Part shown: piece after piece, positions 1 to 10,317 of the stretch | Layout: each line of letters starts with the position of its first letter | Position numbering within the stretch: position 1 is the stretch's first letter | Assembly: GCA_002786025.1 (NCBI GenBank) | Contig: NHNW01000001.1 | Coordinates: 682,001-746,000 of the forward strand | Length of the DNA: 64,000 nucleotides | Direction of reading: 5' to 3' | From: Zasmidium citrigriseum | Taxonomy: Eukaryota > Ascomycota > Dothideomycetes > Mycosphaerellales > Mycosphaerellaceae | Notes under the pieces: model-generated | Seen by the model: the letters and a program-made list of their open reading frames with translations, nothing else | What the model was told of the DNA's origin: nothing | The model's database searches: none | Position numbers and translations under genes: made by a program

Positions 1-572
1 TGGAGCAGCGAGAGTATGGCAATACATGTGGTTAGCGTAGGCCGAGGCAGATGTAGATGCGGGCAGTGGCGCAGGGCCTGAACTCTAAATCCTCATTCCA
101 GTGCCGAATTCCAGAAGTGGATTTAGCAGAATATGGCAAAGTTAGGGATTCAAATGGGTCGAAATAAGCCTGCTGGAGACAATGGAATCGACACAGAATG
201 AAGATCGCTTACTCCTTTTCAGCTGCCATGTCTGAGAGCAGGGCCGAGGAGACCAAGTCCAAGACCGCGATGATGGAGATAGAACGGGACCGATGTCAAG
301 TAGAGCCCTGAAGCTTTGATACTGTGACCTTTATTCAGGACATGCAAAGTAATACATTCCCATGTAGTTCCTGCACCCAATTCAAGAGGTGAAGTGAAGA
401 AAAGGTTGTAAAGTTTATGTCAGCACTGACTCCGCCATCTCAAAATGGCAGGTCTAGCGAAAATCTTGGCACTCGAGGCATTTGTCAAGCTGACGGATTG
501 CTTGCACTAGCATTTCAAGCCACAGCTGGGGCATTGGCATTCGATGCGTTTCGAGCTGCACGCGAGCTCCAG
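1..572. other. upstream region without a supported gene
   Basis: I see no convincing coding sequence here. The few short open frames lack family resemblance and splice signals. The segment probably holds the promoter of the pirin gene and the end of something outside the window. Confidence 0.5.
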
Positions 573-580
573 TATAAATA
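573..580 (+). promoter_or_regulatory. TATA-like element of the pirin gene
   Basis: The bases TATAAATA lie 30 bp before the ATG at 610 and about 195 bp before the ATG at 775. If it is a working TATA box, the ATG at 544 is upstream of transcription, and the start at 610 would lie close to or inside a very short leader. This bears on which start is used. Confidence 0.4.
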
Positions 581-609
581 TCTACCATCTGAACAAGTAT
601 GTGAGTTTA

Positions 610-1593
610 ATGTCTTCAGAAGAGAGCAACAGCAAGAAGCAAAACACCACATCGTTTCCCTTCAAAACAGCAGCAACTCTCATAGCAGTCCTCGCAATCA
701 CTCTGGCTTTCTACACTCCTCTCCGAGCAACTCTCTCTAAGCTCCCCAGAACAACAAATCTCACACAGCGCACAATGGCAACCACAACTGCCACCACGAA
801 CGGCACGTCAAACCTCAAAATCACCAAACGCCCCTGGAACGCCCGCGGCCACGCAGACCACGGCTGGCTCTACACCTTCCACACCTTCTCCTTCGCCTCC
901 TACTACGACCCCCGACACGAAAGCTTCGGACCCCTTCGCGTAATAAACGAAGACCGCGTCGAACGAGGCACAGGTTTCGGCAAACACAGCCATGCCGAAT
1001 TCGGGATCTGGAGCTACATCCTCTCTGGCGAGCTCGAGCACCGCGACTCTATGGGGAATCTCGAGAAACTCCGTCGAGGGGAGGTACAATTCACCAACGC
1101 GGGGACGGGGATAAGTCACTCGGAGTATAACCGGAATGAAGAGGAGGATTGTCATTTCATTCAGATTTGGTCGAAGTTGGACAAGAGGGGGTTGAAGCCG
1201 AGTTATTGTACGAGGAAGTATCCGGATGAGATGAAGAAGGATCGGCTTTTGAGGATTATTGAGGCGAAGGAGAGGCATAAGGGGAAAGACGGGCCGCATG
1301 AGCCGATTGAGATTCATGCGGATTTGAGTATGAGTGCTTCGATTCTGGCGCCGGGGAAGAAGGTCGAGCATGAGTTGGTCAAGGAGGGGGAGAGGAATGT
1401 TTATTTGCATGTGGTTATGAGTGATCGGAAGCAGCCCAAGACGGGTGGTGCGAAGATCCAGGTTGGGGATGTTGAGTTGGGTGAGGGCGATGGAGCGTAT
1501 GTGACGGGGGCTACTGGGCCCGGGAATATTGAGATTGAGAGTGTTGGCGACAAGAATGCGGAGTTCTTGTTGTTCGATATGGGCGAGAAGTGA
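610..1593 (+). CDS. pirin-family bicupin protein
   Basis: Pirins are iron-binding double cupins; members act as transcription co-factors or as quercetin dioxygenases. The N-terminal cupin shows the metal ligands as KHSHAEFG followed about 40 residues later by GISHSEYN (His-x-His and His-x-Glu). A second, more divergent cupin follows, and the protein ends with LLFDMGEK. No intron is needed. Two starts are plausible. The ATG at 610 gives 327 aa, with a hydrophobic stretch (TLIAVLAITLAFYTPL) and basic residues resembling a membrane anchor or organelle presequence. The ATG at 775 gives a 272-aa soluble form that begins just before the conserved KRPWNARGHADHGW. The ATG at 544 is unlikely. Codon endings flip from C to G/T at about 1065-1130. 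The family is sure; substrate and location are not. Confidence 0.88.
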   Translation: MSSEESNSKKQNTTSFPFKTAATLIAVLAITLAFYTPLRATLSKLPRTTNLTQRTMATTTATTNGTSNLKITKRPWNARGHADHGWLYTFHTFSFASYYDPRHESFGPLRVINEDRVERGTGFGKHSHAEFGIWSYILSGELEHRDSMGNLEKLRRGEVQFTNAGTGISHSEYNRNEEEDCHFIQIWSKLDKRGLKPSYCTRKYPDEMKKDRLLRIIEAKERHKGKDGPHEPIEIHADLSMSASILAPGKKVEHELVKEGERNVYLHVVMSDRKQPKTGGAKIQVGDVELGEGDGAYVTGATGPGNIEIESVGDKNAEFLLFDMGEK

Positions 1594-2340
1594 TGGGATC
1601 CACGTTTAGACATGTAGCGATTCGAAGCGATTTCCTTCCTCTGAACATTCACTCACTTGATCGTGCTTGACGGAAGCTGTCTTTGCAAACGGAGAAAGGT
1701 GCAATCATCAACATGTGTTGAGTAATCGCTTTTCCATCGAATTCGATACCATCCCTCGCCAACACTTCTCCCGACATCTGACCATCGCCCACAACCCGAT
1801 AGGCAATCCATACGGCCATCCCTCAGAGTCCAGAACAAGATGTTTCATTACAACACCGACCACGCAACACAAGTGGCCGGGGTGCAGCGCAGCACAACCC
1901 AATTCAGGCAAAAGCCCTCTCTATTACGACGACAAGTGGTAGGGGTTTCCCTTGCTTAGCACAATGCCTAGAGATTTAGAAGAGAACGATACCTGCCAAG
2001 CAGACGACCACGCGTCTTAGCCATCACAAGCAAAGCGAATACAGCCTTAATCGTAGTCATTGACCTATCAGAACATTGCCGATGACCGCGCTATGATGTT
2101 TCGGATTCGGGAGGACCACCTGGACCGAAGGGCTTTGCACGAAATCTTTGACGGAGGGCGAAGTAGCGGTTGTCGTATCTGTTTAGGTGACACTGAGGCG
2201 TAGTGGTCGATTGCGTGTGTGCGCGGTGGGCGAGATCAGGCGAAGTGGTCGAGCGTAGGTCCAGAATTTCATTTATCTTCCTCTCGGTCTTGCTGTACAG
2301 CACTCCATCCAACAACACCACACAACTCTCCTTTCCTACG
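1594..2340. other. intergenic, pirin to dioxygenase
   Basis: There is no supported gene. Overlapping short open frames on both strands (1653-1942) have no recognisable content. The right-hand part should hold the dioxygenase promoter; a T/C-rich stretch around 2270-2335 precedes its ATG, as is usual in fungal leaders. Confidence 0.5.
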
Positions 2341-3651
2341 ATGGTCCAACTCACGAAGATCGCCGCTCTTGCAGCCGCCTGCGTCTCCCCGGCTCTCGCC
2401 CATCCAGGCGAGAAGCATGATCCTCTCAAGATCAAGCGGGAGATCGTTGCCCGTGAGCATTGGGCTCATGTTGGAAAGCGTTCTCTCGATGCTTGCTCCA
2501 ACACTGAGTCCGCTCGCAAATTCGCTGCTCGCAACCGGGAACGTCGAGCCAGGATTGCAAAGGAGTTGAGGGAGAAGAAGGGCATTACTGCTCGTGAGTC
2601 CATCCCAAAACATCCCTCCCTGAACAGTCGTTGACCTGTCGTTGTAGCATCCTACAAAATCCGTCGCGCAACCGATCTCGAGCGCCGTAACGCTACTGAT
2701 CTCGCCAAGTGGGAGGCCCTCGACCATAACCGCACAGGCGTCTACGACTTCGACGCCAACACTCCCGAGAGCGATGTCTTCGATGCCGTGACAAGCCCGA
2801 TCTTTGCCCCTTCGATCACCGATGGCCCTTACTACGTCTGGGGTGAGATGATCCGTTCCAATGTTGTGGAAGACGAGTACTCCGATGGTATCCCGCTGCA
2901 CCTCGAAGTCCAGTACTACGACATCGAGACCTGCGAGCCGATTCCAGATGTGTACGTTGATATCTGGAACGCCAACGCAACTGGTGTGTACAGGTAAGCA
3001 TCCGCGATACATACATCCGATTCAAGCAACTCAACACTGACCTTTTCTGACAGCGGTATCTCGGTCTCCGGCAACTACGCCGCAGGAGGCTACAACTCAA
3101 CCTACCTCCGCGGCATCCAGGGTACCGATGAAAACGGCGTAGCAACCTTCGAAACAATCTTCCCAGGCCACTACGACGGCCGCGCAACCCACACCCACCT
3201 ACTCGCCCACATGAACGTCACGACCCTCCCAAACAACACCCTGCTCGTGGAAACCGGGACCGTAACGCACATCGGCCAGCTCTTCTGGAACGAGGTCCTG
3301 CGCACCGCCGTCGAAGCCACCAGCCCATACTCCGACAACACCCAAGCCGTGACGTCCAACGCCGATGATATGTGGAGTGTGCTGCAGGCTAGCTCGGATT
3401 ATGATCCTTTCCCGGAGTTTTTGTATCTTGGTGATAAGATCGAGGATGGCTTGTTTGCGTGGAAGCAGATCGGGTTGAATACTTCGGCGGATTGGACGGA
3501 TGATGATTATTATTCGATTGCGGCCTACCTGTACGAGGAGGGAGGCGTAGCTAATGCCAATTCTGGGTTCACAGGCGGTGGCGACATGGGCAATGGCACC
3601 ATGCCTTCGGGGGGTGCTATGCCCTCAGGGACAGCGGCGCCGTCAGCTTAG
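2341..3651 (+). CDS. secreted intradiol ring-cleavage dioxygenase
   Basis: This is a predicted extracellular non-haem Fe(III) dioxygenase, likely cleaving catechol-type aromatics between the two hydroxyls. Three exons (2341-2593, 2648-2993, 3054-3651) join in phase to give 398 aa. Both introns have good borders (GTGAGT...TAG and GTAAGC...CAG). The protein starts with a signal peptide (MVQLTKIAALAAACVSPALA), followed by a basic pro-region with Lys-Arg pairs. The catalytic domain begins near SPIFAPSITDGPYYV. The expected iron ligands, two Tyr and two His, fit GPYY, PGHYDGRATHTH and HTH. The tail is Gly/Ser/Met/Pro-rich and low in complexity. Secreted relatives are found in lignin- and plant-degrading fungi. 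The exact substrate cannot be read from the sequence. Confidence 0.92.
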
Positions 3652-3808
3652 AGGCAACTTTCAGTTCGTGCTGAGAGTAGATAATTCGGTTGAGAAACAG
3701 ACCCAATAGATTTCGTCCAGTTCTTCGATTGCTGTGGTCCCGCTCTTTGGTTCGAGTCGTCAGGACCTAGTCGCAAGTAGTGAGATGTCCCCATGTTGTG
3801 ATATGCAT

Positions 3809-6346
3809 TCAGCGACTGCGGCGCGGTCGACGCCAGCCTGATGGACTCGGCGAAGCGCTGTTTGTAGAGCGAGGTAGTATCGGTGTTGGAAGAGGGACAG
3901 TCGATCGTACATTGGATCCAGAGTCACTTTTCGTGCTAGTATTGCTCTGCTTCTTTTCAAGGTTTGGGACTCTTCGGGCTCGAAGTGGTAGCGTTGTAGG
4001 GCTGCCGGTAGAGAGAGGTAGAACAGGTTTCGGACGAGGCCCATTCGATCGTACATTCGATCCAGGATCACTGTTCATGTCACTATTGCTTTGTTCCCTT
4101 TCCAAGTTTTGAACTCGTTGCGGTCCGGGTGGCAGCGCTGCAGCACTGTTGTTTGTGGTGGCGTCGGTCAGCTGTGGTCTCTGGTATCTCCTGCTTATCT
4201 GGTTCAAACCCGTCGACGGCTTGACTTGCCCATCATGAGCACCTTCAGGCTCTTTCACAGCTTCCACATAATCCTGGCACCTTTTGTCTACGATTGGCTC
4301 CACGACCGGGCTCGAGCTTGTCAATGGCTTGATTTGCTCCGCATGTGCAGTCTCTAGCTCTTTGACAATCTCAACATGGCCCTTACTTCTGGCCATGTCC
4401 AAGGCTGTCCGTTTGTTGTTTGTGGCGAGAACGCTGGCACCTGCTTCGAGGAGCGTCTTCACCATGGTTGTATGACCCTTCAAAACTGCACCCATCAAGG
4501 CTGTCGCTCCAGTACTCGTGGTAGCCTCCAGATTAGCTCCATGATCGATAAGGATCTGCACTTCGTCAGCCTGATTGTTGCAAGCTGCATGTGTCAGTGC
4601 CGTCCACCCGTCGTCGCAGATTGTATTCACTGCCGGACCATGTTTGAGAAGTAGTTTGAGAAGTGAGTCGTAGCGTCCCGCAATGGCGACTCTCAAGGGT
4701 GGTTTGCGCTTCTCCGTCGCTCCATCAACGTTGGCTCCATGCGCAAGAAGTTGATGAACGATAGACTCGTGGTTCTTGTTGACCGCAAAACATAGCGCGG
4801 TCCAGCCCTCCGCGGCGGCATGGACATCAGCACCATCCTTCAGCAGGATCTTGACCACACCTTCGTGCCCGTTGTTACTAGCGAGTATCAAAGACTTTGA
4901 GCTGTCTGGGGCGCCCTTAGCAAGAAGCTTGAGAACAATTAAATCATGTCCCAGGCTGCAGGCATAGCTTAAGGGAGTCCAGCCATCATGACTTCCGTGA
5001 ACCTTCGCCTTGTGGCTGAGAAGCATGCTCACTACATCGTGGTTGCCAGTTCGTATAGCAGCCATCAAAGGGTTCCATGCACCGGGTATCGAAGCCTCAA
5101 CGTCTGCACCGTGCTCAAGCAGGTGCTCCATACACTCCAGATACCCATTTACGACTGCAAGACCCAGCGCAGTCTGGCCAGCGGCATTCCTCTTCTCTTT
5201 CTCCGCTCCTAGCTGAAGAACAATGTCCACCGCCTGGGGCAGGTTCAAGGACAATGCGTAGAACAGAGGCGTGTCACCTGCGTTGTTCGTCCCTTCGATG
5301 TCAGCTTCCCACTTTCGAAAGGCTCTCATGAGAGCTGCGTCTTGTGTCAAAATGGCGTACGAAAAAGCAGTATTCCCTTTGCTGTCTCGAGCGTGCAGAT
5401 CGGCTCCACGCCGACAAAGCAGAGCTGTGGTATCCAGGACGCCCCCAAGTGCAGATACCATCATGGGGGTAACGCCTGTGGTGTACGCCAACGTGCCCGT
5501 GTCGTACTCGCTCGATAGTCGGGAGTTCAGTTCCGCTGTCCACCAGCTGCTTTGGGCATTGATATCGACCTGCGCCTTCAGGAGCTGCCGGACAATATTT
5601 GTCCGGTTCAGCATTGCAGCTACATGAATCGGCTGGCAGTTCCGGGCTCCCAGCCTCTTACCCCCGCATACGGCGCTAGCATTCGCCCCCTTTTCCAGCA
5701 AAAGTCTCACAGTGTCATCATTGCCACCCATACAGGCCGCATGCAACGCACTGCCGTATCCGCCGCCAGGAGCATGCACGTTCGCGTTCGCGTCCTCGCC
5801 CAAGAGGATCTCGACGATTGCTCGCTGAGCGTGTCGAGCTGCTAGGCACAGTGGAGTGCCATATCTGTTGCTGAAGGGATTGATGTCGACGAAATGCCCG
5901 AGCAGAAGTTGGACCGTCTTCTCGTGACCGTTTGAACAAGCATGGTGAAGTGCGGTCATCTCAAGGTCATCTTTGAAATCTCGATTCGCGCCGTGGTTGA
6001 TCAAGTGATCGACTCGTCCCGTCTGTCCTTCTTTTGCAGCTTTGATCAAGGCCTCGTTGTGTTCCTTCTCTTTCTCCTGCGTTTGAGATCGATCGGGTAA
6101 GGCCGCATGGCTGCAAATGCCATGGTTGAAAGTGGAATTGTGGTAAACGCGGTTGTCTTGGCTGTTGTGGCTGTTCGAAGTAGTGTTGGTGTTGGTTAAA
6201 CTCCTGTTGCTAGTTGAAACGATCGAAGTCTTCGTGTTCGAAGTGCTATTGTCGATTCGAGTATCGTGCGTGCCGTTATCGTATGAGTCCCCTGCTTGAA
6301 ACCTAGCCTCGCCGTTCGCAGACAGGTTCCCATACTGATTCGGCAT
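3809..6346 (-). CDS. large ankyrin-repeat protein
   Basis: This is a protein-interaction scaffold of unknown partner. It begins with about 90 residues rich in Asn, Ser and Thr. From LIKAAKEGQTGRVDHLINHGAN onward it carries a long run of ankyrin repeats (TALHHA..GHEKTVQLLL type), probably 14 or more, covering roughly two thirds of the protein. A basic, Pro/Ser-rich tail follows. I chose the ATG at 6346 (845 aa). The open frame extends to 6400, but its first codon there is GTG. The tail holds imperfect internal duplications (see findings). No enzymatic domain and no NACHT-type NTPase is visible, so it is not a complete NLR-like receptor. An unseen upstream exon cannot be excluded. Confidence 0.85.
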   Translation of the reverse strand: MPNQYGNLSANGEARFQAGDSYDNGTHDTRIDNSTSNTKTSIVSTSNRSLTNTNTTSNSHNSQDNRVYHNSTFNHGICSHAALPDRSQTQEKEKEHNEALIKAAKEGQTGRVDHLINHGANRDFKDDLEMTALHHACSNGHEKTVQLLLGHFVDINPFSNRYGTPLCLAARHAQRAIVEILLGEDANANVHAPGGGYGSALHAACMGGNDDTVRLLLEKGANASAVCGGKRLGARNCQPIHVAAMLNRTNIVRQLLKAQVDINAQSSWWTAELNSRLSSEYDTGTLAYTTGVTPMMVSALGGVLDTTALLCRRGADLHARDSKGNTAFSYAILTQDAALMRAFRKWEADIEGTNNAGDTPLFYALSLNLPQAVDIVLQLGAEKEKRNAAGQTALGLAVVNGYLECMEHLLEHGADVEASIPGAWNPLMAAIRTGNHDVVSMLLSHKAKVHGSHDGWTPLSYACSLGHDLIVLKLLAKGAPDSSKSLILASNNGHEGVVKILLKDGADVHAAAEGWTALCFAVNKNHESIVHQLLAHGANVDGATEKRKPPLRVAIAGRYDSLLKLLLKHGPAVNTICDDGWTALTHAACNNQADEVQILIDHGANLEATTSTGATALMGAVLKGHTTMVKTLLEAGASVLATNNKRTALDMARSKGHVEIVKELETAHAEQIKPLTSSSPVVEPIVDKRCQDYVEAVKEPEGAHDGQVKPSTGLNQISRRYQRPQLTDATTNNSAAALPPGPQRVQNLEREQSNSDMNSDPGSNVRSNGPRPKPVLPLSTGSPTTLPLRARRVPNLEKKQSNTSTKSDSGSNVRSTVPLPTPILPRSTNSASPSPSGWRRPRRSR

Positions 6347-7036
6347 GATTGATGCATTCAGAGGGCTGAAATGTTTCCGAAACGAGCGAACTTCGTTCAC
6401 TGCCCATGCATCGATGCAGAATATTCACTCGACGCAGCGTGGGAGTTGTCGTTCCGTTGGTGCCTGATCTGCTCTGCTCTGCGGAAGGTACGTCCCAGTC
6501 GATGCCCACAAGGTAGGCGTGCTTTCCGAGGAAGATGAAGGTGACGGCTGGGGTCGAGATGGGTTTCTGCTGTCGGAGAACTCCAAGCAGTGGAGCTCAG
6601 CGTCCTAGGGGAAATCTCTGTATGATCTCGCTCTGCCGGAACAAGTATCAGCTGAGCGAAGGGTGGGCGCTCTAAGCCACAGCCTTCTGGCTGCATGCCA
6701 ATGCTGACCATCCCAATGCATCTGCTGTGGAACCACGGGCAAATGGCACTGCCTCAATGGAATCAAGATCGGCATTTGAGCAACCAGAAGGGCCCACTCA
6801 AGTGAATTGGCAGGCTTCTCAGCCCGCTGCATTGAGTCTCATACTCAAATATGTTACAATCCCGCTGGCAATCAATCGACCATGCATCCCAAAGTCCCTC
6901 ACCAACGCCATGCATAAATCATTATCTCAAAAGAGGAAATCTCGGCGTTATGCCGTTTCGTGGTATCCCATAATTACATCATCTTTTCTCTGCAAGGGGA
7001 ATCTCAAATCAGAAGCGACTGTCCTCCGTCTATCCT
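6347..7036. other. intergenic, upstream of the ankyrin gene
   Basis: No gene is supported. Small open frames on both strands (6397-7307) look like chance. This segment should hold the promoter of the ankyrin gene and the 3' end of the membrane-protein gene to its right. Confidence 0.5.
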
Positions 7037-9105
7037 TTACAAATCGTTCGTATCCCTCGATCGTCGACAATTCGTCCTGAGCGTCTCCTCGCTTGCTCGC
7101 GGCGAGGTCTCGATGACGCTGCTCGTGGGGGTATATCTTGATCGGCGAGAGCCATTCGTGCTGCTGTCGACGCTGTGGGTTCGCGGGGTGCTGCCGGTGA
7201 AAGTCCCCTCAGACGAGGTCATGGGGCTTCGGAGATCGAGACCTTCGATGACGACGCTGCTGCTGCGGAGAGAGCTGCTACTACTTCCAGCTTCTGTCCG
7301 GGTGTAGCGTGATGTGTAGTCTGGAAGGGCCTCTGAGGTATAAGAAGGGAGTGTCGCGGTACTCGCTCGTGAGCGTGTCGCTGGTGTGTATGGTAGAGGG
7401 ACCATGGGCGGCGGAGGGTCGTTGATCGGCGTGATAAGATCGTATCGATGTTCGTCTACTCTTACCAAGCTGGACACGATCTGATGAGCGTGTCTCAGCT
7501 CGCGGATCTCAGCTTCCATGACCTCGCCCTTCTCGGCGGCGTCGATATCCTGTTCCAGGAAGGCATCTTGGAGGATAAGAGCCCGCTTCTCCTCGTAGTC
7601 TTCAATCCTGGCAGGTTCTGGCGCTGCTCGGAAACAGTTGATGGCTGTCACGAAGGCGTCCCATCGCCGCCGCATCTCGGCTCGTCGCGCTGCACGGCGG
7701 TATGCTCGTGCGTTTCGTCTCTCTTCTTGATCGGCAGCTCTTTCTACTCGCCTACGTGCGGACATGCATTTTCGGCGGATGAAGCCAAAGAGAGCGGTAA
7801 GACCAAGGGCAGCTGCGATACCACCCAGTACTCGGAAGAGTAGACTTTGTGGGTAGACGACCTGAATCGGCTGGATGGCCGCCGATGACAGACTGCCAAT
7901 CCTGGTGCCATTGGAGGACTTTTCGCCAGGCCTTGACGAGTTGAACGGCCTTACATTCTCATCGTCGAGGTCGATGAGATGTTGGAGATGAGGGTCCTGG
8001 ACCTGGGCATAACCGACCTTGGGCACAGTGAGGATGCCCACCTTATCGCAGATCCTCTGTGCAATGACCTTGGCGGCGCATACAAGCCCGTCGCATTGCG
8101 AAAGGAGATGCTTGAGCGTGGCATGGTCGCGGTGGTCTTTCAAACACTTCGCGATAGCCTGCTTCTTAGCGGCTATCGCAGTGTTGAGCTCTCCTGCCTG
8201 AGCTTCCAGCAGTAACAACCCCTCAATCTCGGCCTCGATATCATAATTCTCGTCATCATCGTATCGGTCAGATTCGCTGGGGAAGTCATCGGGAACGGGC
8301 TGAGCAACCATGAAGGACTCCTCGAACTGGTCGAATTTGATGGTGTCGGGCACGCGGTTGGGAATTAGCCAAAGAAGTCTACGTCGGGCGGTAGGGTCAG
8401 TGAGGATGGTGAAACCGATGAGACCTGAAGACCCTGTGGCGGCCCCGTCAACCGAGTCAATGTGGATGTTGATGTTTTGGGTTTGAGGGTTGGTGAACGA
8501 TATCAGCGAAGAATCCGGGACATCCGCTAGCACGCCGTGGAGCGAGATCTGAACGTGATGAGGGAAGCCCAGCTTATCCGGAATAGAGAATGACTGGGTA
8601 GTAGGTGCTACGACGGTCCATGAGCTGTTCTGTTGGCTAGTGGTCCAGATGATGTCCAGTGGCTGATTATTGAGCAAGACGTCGGACGCGCGGAGATGTT
8701 GGGTGGGATTGATTTGCAGTTCGAAGACCTGAGGCACACAAACGTTAAGACCAGGAACTCATATCAAGGCACTCATGACAACACAGGGAAAAGGCGAAAC
8801 AGTCGCTGTCAGGCTGATGTGCCAAGGATCCCTGGTGACGTGGAACTCACTAGTGTCGTAAGCCCATCCTGACCGGTGTTCGCGTCGAACTTGGTGAACG
8901 CCCGTTCGATGTCTGTGGAATCAATCAGCCAAATATAAGGCAGCCTAGAAAAAGGCGGCGACTTACTGTAATCCACCAAAGCTAGGTCTGCAGAGGAGGC
9001 GCTTTCGGGGAGCATGGTCGCAGGCAGCGAGTCGGTAGTAATGACAGGCAGTGCCAGCGTCGTAGCGGCCAACGGAACAAGGGCTGTCAGAGTGAACCAC
9101 TGCAT
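7037..9105 (-). CDS. single-pass membrane protein with signal peptide, function unknown
   Basis: Three exons (9105-8967, 8912-8851, 8728-7037) join in phase to give 630 aa. Donors are GTAAGT and GTGAGT; acceptors are CACAG and CTCAG. The protein starts with a signal peptide (MQWFTLTALVPLAATTLALP), followed by a luminal/extracellular beta-rich region of about 280 residues. A transmembrane helix follows (VLGGIAAALGLTALFGFI), then a strongly basic stretch (RRKCMSARRRVERAADQEERRNARAYRRAARRAEMRRRW) and a cytosolic Ser/Thr-rich tail that is probably disordered. The layout is that of a type I membrane protein. It resembles a conserved but uncharacterised ascomycete family; I do not recognise a named function. 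It is divergent from LSM4 across 313 bp. Confidence 0.8.
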
Positions 9106-9418
9106 CGCGGCTTCCCTCACATTCTCCGGCCGGACTGGGTGGAAAGGCCTTTGTGCCTTCGTAGACACGAAATGGCCAGCTTTGAAGCGAGAGGAAGAGA
9201 ATGAGGACAGATTATTCCCATCGATATGTGTCTGCCTGGGGCTGTGCATAAAGTCCGAAAAATGCGAAAGCGGTTGAAGCCTGAGGCATAAATCACGTGA
9301 CTTGGTCGCTACATCCCGCTTTCGACTTCACTGCATACTCGATCACATGCAACAACATCGAACATGACCCGGTAGCAGCTTCTACACCCATTAAACAACA
9401 TCAAGCAAGGTCGCAAAC
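9106..9418. promoter_or_regulatory. shared divergent promoter, membrane protein / LSM4
   Basis: These 313 bp separate the start codons of two divergent genes and must hold both promoters. I see no clear TATA box or named site. Confidence 0.5.
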
Positions 9419-9955
9419 ATGGTACGCATCCACCTATACCATCTCTTCCCCTCCCTTCACACAAAACCATCCACCCGACCATCCAACTAACAACACATAT
9501 GAAATCAATAGCTCCCCCTCGGCCTCCTAACCGCCGCCCAAGGCAAACCCATGCTCGTCGAGCTCAAGACCGGCGAGACCCTCAACGGCCACCTAGTCAA
9601 CTGCGACACCTACATGAACATCACCCTCAAAGAAGTCGTGCAGACGTCCCCCGACGGCGACAAATTCCACAGATTGGCGGAGTGTTATGTACGAGGGAAC
9701 AATGTGCGTCAGAAATTCACACAGAAAGAGGAGACTCAGTATTGGGAGCTTTGTTGCTGACTTTGGCAGATCAAATACCTCCGCGTACCGGATGAAGTCG
9801 TCGAAACGGTTAAGGACCAACAGGCGAATCAACAGGCGCAGCGAGGTGGACGTGGTGGAGGTGGAATGGGACGGGGCGATCATCATCATGGCAGAGGGGA
9901 CAGAGGACGGGGAATGAGAGGCGGACGTGGAAGAGGGAGAGGTCGGGGTGGTTGA
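9419..9955 (+). CDS. LSM4: U6 snRNA-associated Sm-like protein LSm4
   Basis: LSm4 is a subunit of the Lsm2-8 ring that binds U6 snRNA and of the cytoplasmic Lsm1-7 ring in mRNA decay. Three exons (9419-9421, 9512-9703, 9770-9955) give 126 aa. The first exon is the ATG alone, followed directly by a GTACGC donor; joined to CTCCCC it gives [20 protein letters not shown], the expected LSm4 N-terminus. Sm motif 1 ([19 protein letters not shown]) and Sm motif 2 ([14 protein letters not shown]) are both present. The C-terminus is a Gly/Arg-rich RGG tail, typical of LSm4 and linked to P-body assembly. The 66-bp second intron interrupts Sm motif 2 between RGNN and IKYL. Confidence 0.95.
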
Positions 9956-10317
9956 ACGTCCACGGGGTACTCAAGGCAGACGGGAAGAAAAAGAGATACC
10001 ACGGACACGAGTCTTAGGGACGGCGATGTGGGCATAAGAGACTGCTTGATGAAGAGGGAAGAAGGACTCAAGCGATTCTATGGCACGTGCAGCAGAGTGC
10101 GATGGGAACGCTTATCCGCACGCGCGAGTCCTGGCAGAAATGCTACGACTCTGGAACATCGTGACGAAGGATGCCTTATCAGCTTTTCGATAACTGTCCT
10201 CACTATTCAGGACAGATTCAGTGAAACGAAACATTTCATCCAAGTTAACGAATCTTTTCTTGGGATACAAGTACTCTCTACCCAGCGATCGACTTATCTT
10301 CCAAAACGATCGCAACG
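9956..10317. other. convergent 3' region, LSM4 / repeat gene
   Basis: No gene is seen. It presumably holds the 3' UTRs and polyadenylation signals of the two converging genes. Confidence 0.5.

Noticed and set aside
3740..3775. TTTGGTTCGAGTCGTCAGG as a tRNA B-box
   Set aside because: No matching A-box, acceptor stem or anticodon arm could be built around it.
3809..6346. Ankyrin gene as a fungal NLR-type immune receptor
   Set aside because: No NACHT/NB-ARC motif or effector domain is present in the frame or its flanks; only ankyrin repeats and disordered ends.
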